Source: Planktothricoides sp. SR001
Lineage (GTDB): Bacteria > Cyanobacteriota > Cyanobacteriia > Cyanobacteriales > Laspinemataceae
Assembly: GCF_001276715.1 (NCBI RefSeq)
Contig: NZ_LIUQ01000009.1
Span: 32,728-96,727 of the forward strand
Direction of reading: 5' to 3'
DNA: 64,000 nucleotides
Shown piece after piece: positions 56,316 through 64,000 of the stretch. The notes beneath the pieces are model-generated. The model made no database searches. It worked only from the letters and a program-made list of their open reading frames with translations, and was not told the origin of the DNA. Both the position numbers and the translations under genes were made by a program. The stretch's first letter is position 1; the number at the start of each line of letters is the position of its first letter.

Positions 56316-57074
56316 ATGAAAAAAAGGCAAATTTTAGTTTTATTAAATATTGCTTTATTTGCTGTTTTATTCATTTCTATAATACTGAATTTTATCCTCT
56401 ACAAACGAGGAATTCAGTATTATATAGACTTGAATCAGACTCGCTTAGATCCTTTTCAGGTAAGCACCTATCCCCCAGAGGCAAAACCGCCCAAAAATCC
56501 GCAAGCTTTATCAAAGCGAGTGGTATTTTTTGGAGACTCTAGAGTCCTGAGTTGGCCAGCGCCCAACTTGCCCAACTATGAATTTATTAATCGGGGAATT
56601 GGGGGACAAACTTCGGTGCAAATTAAAGGACGCTTTGACCAGCATATCCGTCCCCTGCAACCGGATATTGTGGTACTGCAACTAGGGATTAATGATTTAA
56701 AAACCATTGGCTTATTTCCCGAAAAAAAAGCGGAAATTATTGCCAATTGTCGAGAAAATATTCGAGAAATCGTCAAAAAATCTCAAGCCTTGGGAGCGGT
56801 GGTGATCGTCACGACAATTTTTCCTTTTGGGGATATTCCTATCACCCGGCAACCTTTATGGTCTGATGATATTTTGCCTGCGGTTCAAGAAATTAATGCC
56901 CATATTGCCAGTTTAGAGGATGAGGGGATTATTATATTTGATTCTTTTTCCATTCTCGCGGATGACCGGGGCATGATGCCAGCGTCTTATCGCATTGATG
57001 AGTTACACTATAACCAGCGGGGATATCAGAAAATTAATCAAGAGTTTACTGAGTTATTCAAAACCATTGATTAA
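56316..57074 (+). CDS. SGNH/GDSL hydrolase, membrane-anchored
   Basis: 252 residues. An N-terminal hydrophobic helix (~8-28), then SGNH blocks: F-F-G-D-S-R (nucleophile Ser), N-R-G-I-G-G-Q-T, G-I-N-D, and the Asp/His pair in D-E-L-H-Y-N. An esterase or acyl hydrolase facing outside the membrane; substrate unknown. It shares orientation with the AAA-GUN4-macro gene and precedes the TIR gene by 134 bases. Confidence 0.88.
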   Translation: MKKRQILVLLNIALFAVLFISIILNFILYKRGIQYYIDLNQTRLDPFQVSTYPPEAKPPKNPQALSKRVVFFGDSRVLSWPAPNLPNYEFINRGIGGQTSVQIKGRFDQHIRPLQPDIVVLQLGINDLKTIGLFPEKKAEIIANCRENIREIVKKSQALGAVVIVTTIFPFGDIPITRQPLWSDDILPAVQEINAHIASLEDEGIIIFDSFSILADDRGMMPASYRIDELHYNQRGYQKINQEFTELFKTID

Positions 57075-57093
57075 ATAATGATTATCTCTGCCT

Positions 57094-57168
57094 CTAAAAA
57101 AACCCGGTTTCTTAAAAAACTCCTAGGTTTATGAAGAAAACCTCAGTTTCTTCAAGAAACCTGGGTTC
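57094..57168. repeat. AAACCCGGTTTCT repeat upstream of the TIR gene
   Basis: Two or three AAACC(C/T)xGGTTTCT-type units, alternately inverted, in the 134-base gap before the TIR gene; same family as 62784-62820, which is also just upstream of a TIR gene. Confidence 0.65.
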
Positions 57169-57208
57169 TATCCCCGGCATATCTATTCCCAGCAATTATT
57201 AACAAATT

Positions 57209-60200
57209 ATGTCTGAATTGTACCATGCCTTTATTTCCTATGGCCGCGCCGATAGCAAAGAATTTGCCATCAAACTTTACAATTGCCTCACAAACCTTGG
57301 CTTTAATATCTGGTTTGACCAACATGATATCCCCTTGGCGGTAGATTTTCAAAATCAAATCGATGATGGCATTGCCAAAGCGGATAATTTTCTGTTTATT
57401 ATTTCCCCCCATGCGGTGAATTCCTCCTATTGCCAGAAAGAGATTAATCTGGCATTAAAATACCATAAGCGGATAATTCCCTTACTGCACGTGGAACAAA
57501 TTACCCAAGAAACTTGGCAAAGCAGAAATCCCCTGGGTACTGAAGCCGAATGGCAAGATTATCAAGCTAAATGGTTACATTCTAGCTTTGTCAATATGCC
57601 CCCAGAGATTGCAAAAATTAACTGGGTTTACTTTCGGGAAAATATTGATAGTTTTGATGAGTCTTTAGGCGGGTTAATCCAAGTCTTTGATACCCATATA
57701 AATTATGTTAGACAGCACACTAAGTTTTTGGCTGATGCTCTAAATTGGCAAGAAAATCACCAGCAAACTCGATATTTGTTGATTGGCGAACAAAGGCAAG
57801 CGGCAGAACAATGGTTAGACCGAAAATTCGTGGATGAACCTGCTCCTTGTCAACCCACTGATTTACAATGCGAATATATTTGTGAAAGCATCAAGAATGC
57901 GAATAACTTGATGACCCAAGTATTTATCGGGTATGCAGACTCAGACCGGGACATTATGGAACATCTGACTCGGACTTTGCGCCGAGAAAAAATTACGGTT
58001 TGGCAAAATACCAGAGATATTAAAACTGGTGCAGATTTTCAAGAAGAAATTAAGCGAGGGATTGTTGGGGCAGATAACTTAGTTTATCTAATTTCTCCAG
58101 ATTCTCTCGCTTCTCAATATTTTCACTCAGAAATTGAGTTGGCTTTGTCCTACCAAAAGCGGATTATTTGTTTAATGGTTCAGCCTATAGAAGTTAAAAC
58201 GATTCCTGAAACATTGCGATCGCTTCAATTTATCGAGTTAACCGATTGGCAAAATTATGAAATTTATCAGAAACAAAGCAATGAATTAATTAAACAACTC
58301 CGAGAAGAATCCGCTTATTATCAAGACCATAAACTTCTCCTGGCTAAAGCCTTAAAATGGCAAGAACAAAACCGCAACCCTAGCATTTTGTTGCGGGGAT
58401 ATAACTTACAGCATTTTCAGGCATGGCTGAAACTAGGAAAAACCCGCGATCGATATCAGCCAATTCCTTTACAAGGGGAATTTATTGAGGTCAGCAGTCA
58501 GTATCAGTTCAGTTATTTAGAAGTTTTCATCTCTTATTCTCGCACCGATTCCGACCTAGCTAGAAAAATTAATGATGCACTCCAATCTCAAGGAAAATTT
58601 ACCTGGTTTGACCAGGAAAGTATTGCCGCTGGGACAGATTTTCAGCAAGAAATCTATCGGGGCATTGAAAATTCTGATAACCTCTTATTTATTATTTCTC
58701 CTAGTTCGGTGAATTCCCCCTATTGTGCGGCGGAAGTGGAATATGCCCAAAAATTAAATAAGCGATTTGTCACTATATTATATCGTCCCGTTGACCCAGA
58801 AACTTTGCATCCCGTTTTGGCGAAAGTGCAGTGGATTGACTTTAATCAGCATGGGGGCGATTTTTATGCCAATTTTAGTGAGTTAGTCAGAACTTTAGAC
58901 ACGGATAGAGACCATCTAAGAAGTCATACGAAGTGGTCGCAACGAGCTTTGGAATGGCAGGAAAAAGGGAAAAGTGCCGATTTATTGTTGCGGGGCAGCG
59001 AGTTAAGTGTTGCTGAAGATTGGTTGCAGGAAAGTCAACAAGAACATAAGCAGCCTCCGGTGACGGATTTGCAACAGGAATATATTGCGAAAAGTCAAGC
59101 CGCGAGAGAAGCTGGGATTAAGCAAGAAAAGCAACGAGTTTTGATTTTAAGAACCCTACTTGGTGGAGTTAGCGTGGCATTGGTGGCGGCGATCGCCCTG
59201 GGGTTAAAGGCGAATAAATTGGCCACAGAAGCGACGATTAAAGCTGATGCAATTTTAGCCCGAAATTTGATTAGAGCAAATCCCCTAGAAGCTTTAATTT
59301 CCGCCATTGAAATCACCGGCAGAAGTGAAGCAAAATTAGGCCAAGTTTTGCCGATCGCTCAATCTAGTTTATCCGCCACCGTCCACGCAATTCGAGAACG
59401 CGATCGCCTCAAAGGACATACCGCTAATATTAATTCAGTGGTGATGACTCTAGACGGTAAAAAAATTGTTTCTGCCAGTGGAGATAAAACCATTAGAATC
59501 TGGGATAATTCGGGAGAAAAATTAGCGGTATTAACCGGCCATAAAAATTATATTTTCTCCGTGGCTATTACCCCAGACGATCAAAAAATTGTTTCCGGTA
59601 GTGGGGACAGTACGATTCGCGTCTGGGATATTATTTCCGGGAAACAATTAGCCGTTTTAAAAGGACATCATGGGAACATTTTAGCAGTAGCTATTACCCC
59701 AGATGGGCAAAACATTGTTTCCGCCAGTTGGGATAACACAATTAGAATTTGGGATATTAATTCAGGCCAGCAATTAGCCGTTTTAAATGGACATGAAAAT
59801 GGGGTGATTGCGGTGGCCATTACACCAGATGGGCAAAACATTGTTTCCGCCAGTTGGGATAACACAATTAGAATTTGGGATTTAGTTTCCGGATCTGAAT
59901 TAAAAGTATTAAAAGGCCATGATTCTGGAGTAATTTCTGTGGCGATTACCCCCGATGGGCAAAATATTGTTTCTGGGAGTTGGGATAATACAATTCGGGT
60001 CTGGAATATGGCCGGTGAACCATTAAAAGTTTTAAAAGGACATCTGGATCGAGTTTGGTCTGTGAAAATTACCCCCGATGGCCAAAAAATTGTCTCCGGT
60101 AGTGGGGATAAAACGATTAAAGTTTGGAGTTTATCCGGTGAAGAATTAGCGGAATATAAAGGACATGAGTCAGGGGTACTTTCCATAGGCATATCCCCCG

Positions 60201-62017
60201 ATGGCAAAACGATTATTTCTGCCAGTGATGACCGCACAATTCGTCTGTGGGATATGTCAGCCCAAGAACCGAAAATTCTAGGGATACATGACTCATATGT
60301 GATTTCCGTAGCCATTTCTCCAGACGGGCAAAAAATTGTTTCTGGTAGTGCGGATAAAACCATTCGACTTTGGGATATATCTCAGGATAAATTAACCGTA
60401 TTTAAAGGACATGAATTGACGATTAATTCAGTGGCTATTACCCCCGATGGCCAAAAAATTGTGTCCGGTAGTGATGACCAGACAATTCGACTTTGGGATA
60501 TGTCTGGTAAGCAATTAGCGGTGTTAAAAGGGCATCAGTCTGGGGTAATTTCTGTGGCTATTTCCCCGGACGGGAAACAAATTGTTTCTGGTAGTTCAGA
60601 CAATACTATTCGACTTTGGGATATCTCCGGTAAGGACTTAGCTGTATTTGAAGGACATGAGGGGGCGGTGGTTTCCGTGGCTATTTCTCCCGACGGGAAA
60701 CAAATTGTTTCTGGTAGTGATGATGGAACAGTTCGTTTGTGGAGTATTTCTGGGGAACAATTAGCCGTATTTACCGGCCATGAATCCGGGGTTTATTCCG
60801 TGGCTATTTCCCCAGACGGCAAAAGAATTGTTTCTGGTAGTTTAGACAACAAAATTCGCATTTGGAATTTAGCGGGTCAGCCCCTCGCTATATTAAAAGG
60901 CCATGAGAATTATGTGCGATTTGTGGCTATAACCCCCAATGGCCAAAATATTGTTTCCGCTAGTCAGGATAATACAATTAGAGTCTGGAATTTAGCCGGG
61001 GAAGAAGTAGGAATCTTACAAGGACATGAGGGCGGAGTTAATGCAGTGGCGATTACTTCAGATGGGCAGAATATTATTTCTGGCAGTGATGATAAAACGA
61101 TTCTTTTGTGGCGAGGTTCTTGGTCTGGTTGGTTAGCCACAGGATGCGATCGCTTACGGTTACATCCAGTATTCTTAGAAACCGCATTTAACCGCCCAAA
61201 TGTAGAATCAATCCGCTTGGATTTTTCCCAAAAATCAGAAACAGAAAATATCCCACTGGCAGCGGTAAAAACTTGTCAAGAACAGGTATGGAATAAACAG
61301 CAAACAGCCGATTTTTATGTGCAACAAGGTTTATTAATTGCCCGGTCAACGGGTGATTTTGCCTCCGCGAAAAAACAGTTTAAGCAAGCGCAACAGTTAG
61401 ACCCAGAATTTTATTCTGCTTTAGAATTTAACCCAGAAACAAAAGCCAAGCAAATCGTGGTGTTAATGTTGCTCCAAGATGCAGAAAACCGGGCACAACA
61501 GGCAGATTTACCCGGCGCGATCGCCAAATTTAACCGGGCGAAAAATATCGATCCGGCTTTACCATTTGACCCGGAAACAAAAGCCAAAGAAATCGTCGCG
61601 GCTACTTGGATTACTAAGGCCGCTGCATCGATTCGCCAAGGAGATTTAGAGTTAGCGTGGAAACATTATCAACAGGCGCGGGAATTAGACACTGAATTAG
61701 CAAAAGCCACTGTAGGGGATTTAAATACAATCTGTTGGTATGGCACTTTACAAGGTTATGTTACTCAGGCGATCGCTGCTTGCGAAATTGCCGTAAAACG
61801 CGAACCCAATCATGGGGGAATGCGGGATAGTCGCGGGGTGGCGCGAGTGTTGACGGGCAATTATGCCGGGGCAATGTCTGATTTTGAGGCATTTATTAAC
61901 TGGAGTGATAATGACGTAGAAAAAAATCAACGTCAAGGCTGGGTAGATGCGTTACGTCAGGGAAAAAACCCGTTAACGGAGGACGTGATAAAAGAGTTAT
62001 TATTAGAATCCCACTAA
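57209..62017 (+). CDS. Triple-TIR, 14-WD40-repeat, TPR-like protein
   Basis: 1602 residues. Three TIR domains begin at ~1, ~233 and ~436 (F-I-S-Y-G-R-A-D, F-I-G-Y-A-D-S-D, F-I-S-Y-S-R-T-D). Each keeps the helix Glu used by TIR NADases (S-Y-C-Q-K-E-I, Q-Y-F-H-S-E-I, P-Y-C-A-A-E-V). Each is followed by an A-L-x-W-Q-E and L-L-R-G type module. A hydrophobic helix at ~642-664, then 14 WD40 repeats (~734-1300), enough for two seven-bladed propellers, and a TPR-like tail (~1330-1602). TIR domains split NAD or act as adaptors. No NTPase domain is seen. Substrate and partner are unknown. Confidence 0.9.
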   Translation: MSELYHAFISYGRADSKEFAIKLYNCLTNLGFNIWFDQHDIPLAVDFQNQIDDGIAKADNFLFIISPHAVNSSYCQKEINLALKYHKRIIPLLHVEQITQETWQSRNPLGTEAEWQDYQAKWLHSSFVNMPPEIAKINWVYFRENIDSFDESLGGLIQVFDTHINYVRQHTKFLADALNWQENHQQTRYLLIGEQRQAAEQWLDRKFVDEPAPCQPTDLQCEYICESIKNANNLMTQVFIGYADSDRDIMEHLTRTLRREKITVWQNTRDIKTGADFQEEIKRGIVGADNLVYLISPDSLASQYFHSEIELALSYQKRIICLMVQPIEVKTIPETLRSLQFIELTDWQNYEIYQKQSNELIKQLREESAYYQDHKLLLAKALKWQEQNRNPSILLRGYNLQHFQAWLKLGKTRDRYQPIPLQGEFIEVSSQYQFSYLEVFISYSRTDSDLARKINDALQSQGKFTWFDQESIAAGTDFQQEIYRGIENSDNLLFIISPSSVNSPYCAAEVEYAQKLNKRFVTILYRPVDPETLHPVLAKVQWIDFNQHGGDFYANFSELVRTLDTDRDHLRSHTKWSQRALEWQEKGKSADLLLRGSELSVAEDWLQESQQEHKQPPVTDLQQEYIAKSQAAREAGIKQEKQRVLILRTLLGGVSVALVAAIALGLKANKLATEATIKADAILARNLIRANPLEALISAIEITGRSEAKLGQVLPIAQSSLSATVHAIRERDRLKGHTANINSVVMTLDGKKIVSASGDKTIRIWDNSGEKLAVLTGHKNYIFSVAITPDDQKIVSGSGDSTIRVWDIISGKQLAVLKGHHGNILAVAITPDGQNIVSASWDNTIRIWDINSGQQLAVLNGHENGVIAVAITPDGQNIVSASWDNTIRIWDLVSGSELKVLKGHDSGVISVAITPDGQNIVSGSWDNTIRVWNMAGEPLKVLKGHLDRVWSVKITPDGQKIVSGSGDKTIKVWSLSGEELAEYKGHESGVLSIGISPDGKTIISASDDRTIRLWDMSAQEPKILGIHDSYVISVAISPDGQKIVSGSADKTIRLWDISQDKLTVFKGHELTINSVAITPDGQKIVSGSDDQTIRLWDMSGKQLAVLKGHQSGVISVAISPDGKQIVSGSSDNTIRLWDISGKDLAVFEGHEGAVVSVAISPDGKQIVSGSDDGTVRLWSISGEQLAVFTGHESGVYSVAISPDGKRIVSGSLDNKIRIWNLAGQPLAILKGHENYVRFVAITPNGQNIVSASQDNTIRVWNLAGEEVGILQGHEGGVNAVAITSDGQNIISGSDDKTILLWRGSWSGWLATGCDRLRLHPVFLETAFNRPNVESIRLDFSQKSETENIPLAAVKTCQEQVWNKQQTADFYVQQGLLIARSTGDFASAKKQFKQAQQLDPEFYSALEFNPETKAKQIVVLMLLQDAENRAQQADLPGAIAKFNRAKNIDPALPFDPETKAKEIVAATWITKAAASIRQGDLELAWKHYQQARELDTELAKATVGDLNTICWYGTLQGYVTQAIAACEIAVKREPNHGGMRDSRGVARVLTGNYAGAMSDFEAFINWSDNDVEKNQRQGWVDALRQGKNPLTEDVIKELLLESH

Positions 62018-62076
62018 CCAATACCAATAAGCAACAATTTTCAGAAATTTAGGGGCTACATCGGATGACAATTAGG

Positions 62077-62613
62077 TTATCGAATACAGAAAAAATTTGT
62101 AAAGCGATCGTTTTGACAGACTTTTGCTGTTTTCTCTTCATCTGTTCTGTCAGAGTTGTTTTGGTTATTATTTTGCCTATTGGGTGCTAACCGGGAAAAG
62201 GGCTGGGTAGGTAGGGGCATTGAATTCCTCCCAGACTGAGACCCGGAAGTTGAGGTAGTCGTCGTGCCGGAGAGCGAGCCTGGGGTGGGGGTTGCGGGGG
62301 GCGGCTGACTAGGCAAAACGCTTGGGGAGGGCGTGGGTGCGGAACCCGGAAAAATACTCGGTGTGGGCGTGGGCGTGGGTGTGGGCGTCGGTGTGGGTGT
62401 GGGCGTGGAGGTTTCCACTGGCGTACCACCCAGGTCAAAGCTAAGGGGTGCAGTAGGTACTACGGGGGCTGGAGAAACTGGGGAATTTTGGGCTTGCGCG
62501 GGGGCTGCCGGAACCACTACAGTGGCGATCGCGCTAACCATGCCCGCAGTACCGACCGCGATCGCACTGTTTATAGGTGTTTTAAAATTAGAAAATCGCT
62601 GTTTTTCTTTCAT
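62077..62613 (-). CDS. Secreted Pro/Thr-rich low-complexity protein
   Basis: 178 residues with a signal peptide ending near A-Q-A-Q, a (T-P)n stretch of about nine units from a TGTGGGCG-type repeat, then P/S-rich and N-rich segments and two Cys near the end. Probably an exported wall or linker protein. It is opposite in strand to its neighbours. No domain is recognised. Confidence 0.6.
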   Translation of the reverse strand: MKEKQRFSNFKTPINSAIAVGTAGMVSAIATVVVPAAPAQAQNSPVSPAPVVPTAPLSFDLGGTPVETSTPTPTPTPTPTPTPTPSIFPGSAPTPSPSVLPSQPPPATPTPGSLSGTTTTSTSGSQSGRNSMPLPTQPFSRLAPNRQNNNQNNSDRTDEEKTAKVCQNDRFTNFFCIR

Positions 62614-62783
62614 TGATAAACTCTTATTAAACTATCAGAGGAAGCGATACAACGGTATCGCCTTCTTGGTAAAATACCAAATTTGCTTAAAAAAAACCAG
62701 GAGAATTTACCAAAAAGACATAAAAGACATAAAGGGGATTGATTATAATCTCTATAAAGAACTCCGATTTCTTGAAAAAACTG

Positions 62784-62820
62784 GCAGAAACCCGGTTTCT
62801 TCAAGAAACCGGGTTTCTGC
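62784..62820. repeat. 18-bp GCAGAAACCCGGTTTCTT hairpin
   Basis: GCAGAAACCCGGTTTCTT (62784-62801) and its exact complement (62803-62820) with a one-base loop, 22 bases before a TIR gene. Confidence 0.8.
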
Positions 62821-62842
62821 TCCTACCAATCATTAAAAACTT

Positions 62843-64000
62843 ATGGCTGAATTTTACGATGCCTTTATCTCCTACGGACGCGCCGATAGCCAAGAATTTG
62901 CCATCAAACTTTACAATTGCCTCACCAACGCTGGCTTTAATATCTGGTTTGACCAACATGATATCCCCTTGGCGGTAGATTTCCAAAATCAAATCGATGA
63001 TGGCATTGCCAAAGCGGATAATTTTCTGTTTATCATTTCCCCTCATTCGGTGAATTCCCCCTATTGCCAGAAAGAGATTAATCTGGCATTAAAATACCAT
63101 AAGCGGATCATTCCCTTATTGCACGTAGAACAAATTACCCAAGAAATTTGGCAACGCAGAAATCCCCAGGGTACTGAAGCCGAATGGCAAGATTATCAAG
63201 CTAAAGGGTTACATTCTAGTTTCACAAATATCCCCCCAGAAATTGCCAAGATTAACTGGGTTTACTTTAGAGAAAATATTGATAATATTAACGCAGCATT
63301 GGCGGGATTAATCGACTTATTTTATAAGCATCAAGATTATGTCAGACAACATACGGAGTTATTGGCGAAAGCCCTGGAGTGGGCAGAAAATAAAAAGCCT
63401 AATCGCTATTTATTAGTTGCCGAAGAAAGGCAAAAGGCAGAAGATTGGTTAGAGATTAGATTTAAAGGTGAACAAGCCCCCTGTCAGCCAACGGATTTAC
63501 ATTGTGAGTTTATTTGTGAAAGCATCAAGGATGCCAATAATTTTCTGACTCAGGTGTTTATCCGATATGCGGAAGAAGACCGGGGGACGATGGAAAAGTT
63601 AACTAGGACGTTGCAGCGAGAAAAAATTACTATTTGGACTGAGAGAAGCGATATCAGAAAAAGAATGAGTTTCCAGGAAAAACTGAATCGCGGTATTCTC
63701 GTATCTGACAACTTTGTTTATCTCGTTTCTGCGGATTCTCTTCAATCTGATTATTGCCAAAAAGAGATTAATTTAGCGTTGTCGTATCACAAGCGAGTGA
63801 TTTGTTTTATGGTGCCATCCCCAGAAATGGAGGCGCTGCCTGAATTTAGTTATGAACACCAAGCAAATGAGCTAATTAAACAAATTAGAGACGATGATAA
63901 ATATTATGAATACCATAAAATTTTGTTGGTGCAATCTCTGAAATGGCAAGAACAAAATCGCCACCCTAGTATTTTATTTCGAGGATATAAATTACAGAAT
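62843..64000 (+). CDS. Second multi-TIR protein, runs off the right edge
   Basis: From ATG 62843 the frame is open for 386 codons to the window end with no stop. The first ~130 residues are close to TIR1 of the neighbouring gene (A-F-I-S-Y-G-R-A-D-S-Q-E-F; Glu in S-P-Y-C-Q-K-E-I). A second TIR starts at ~231 (V-F-I-R-Y-A-E-E-D) with Glu in D-Y-C-Q-K-E-I, followed by the W-Q-E-Q-N-R-H module. It is a paralog of the triple-TIR gene; the C-terminal part is unknown. Confidence 0.88.
   Translation, partial: MAEFYDAFISYGRADSQEFAIKLYNCLTNAGFNIWFDQHDIPLAVDFQNQIDDGIAKADNFLFIISPHSVNSPYCQKEINLALKYHKRIIPLLHVEQITQEIWQRRNPQGTEAEWQDYQAKGLHSSFTNIPPEIAKINWVYFRENIDNINAALAGLIDLFYKHQDYVRQHTELLAKALEWAENKKPNRYLLVAEERQKAEDWLEIRFKGEQAPCQPTDLHCEFICESIKDANNFLTQVFIRYAEEDRGTMEKLTRTLQREKITIWTERSDIRKRMSFQEKLNRGILVSDNFVYLVSADSLQSDYCQKEINLALSYHKRVICFMVPSPEMEALPEFSYEHQANELIKQIRDDDKYYEYHKILLVQSLKWQEQNRHPSILFRGYKLQN

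Overview
The window looks like the chromosome of a filamentous, non-heterocystous (Oscillatoriales-type) cyanobacterium. The evidence is photosynthesis genes (psbI, psbA, a phycobilin lyase, nblB, bchE), very many HIP1 octamers (GCGATCGC), cyanobacterium-restricted families (DUF3769, DUF3153, YlqD-like, AAA_35/GUN4), and many short tandem and palindromic repeats. No species can be named from sequence alone, and I found no tRNA, rRNA or CRISPR array.

Layout. 1-2.7 kb: 5' end of an IS630 element, then nblB and a CpcS-type phycobilin lyase, then a conserved hypothetical. 2.8-5.4 kb: a DUF3769 (LptD-like) outer-membrane protein and psbI, a 38-codon gene. 5.7-7.6 kb: an m5C methyltransferase with a restriction-endonuclease-like gene broken by one in-frame stop. 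7.8-21.3 kb: an HNH nuclease, a CHAT protease-like protein and three large signalling proteins, one with a frameshifted receiver domain. 21.4-33.1 kb: housekeeping genes (pilD, cydB, an MDR oxidoreductase, hypD, an SH3b protein, xseA/xseB, recA, minCDE). 33.2-36.0 kb: a graveyard of nested insertion-sequence remnants (TnpB, ISAs1, IS630) and a group II intron remnant inside an IS630 transposase. 36.2-46.0 kb: DUF2157/GDYXXLXY pair, response regulator, DUF3153 lipoprotein, Na/Pi cotransporter, polyphosphate glucokinase, PDH E2, YlqD-like protein.

46.4-53.2 kb is a coherent low-oxygen tetrapyrrole/photosystem island: heme oxygenase, HemN (O2-independent coproporphyrinogen oxidase) and BchE (O2-independent Mg-protoporphyrin monomethyl ester cyclase), followed after a PIN toxin-antitoxin pair by a divergent psbA. 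Its D1 protein carries Ala80 and Leu158, typical of the micro-oxic D1' isoform, while all Mn-cluster ligands are intact.

53.4-64.0 kb is the most unusual region. An AAA_35 ATPase is fused to a GUN4 domain and a C-terminal macro (ADP-ribose-binding) domain. Downstream on the same strand come a small secreted protein, an SGNH hydrolase, a 1602-residue protein with three TIR domains, a membrane segment, 14 WD40 repeats and a TPR-like tail, a secreted Pro/Thr-rich protein on the other strand, and a second multi-TIR gene that runs off the window. TIR domains often consume NAD and macro domains bind ADP-ribose products, so this is a candidate nucleotide-signalling or conflict system. That function is inference.
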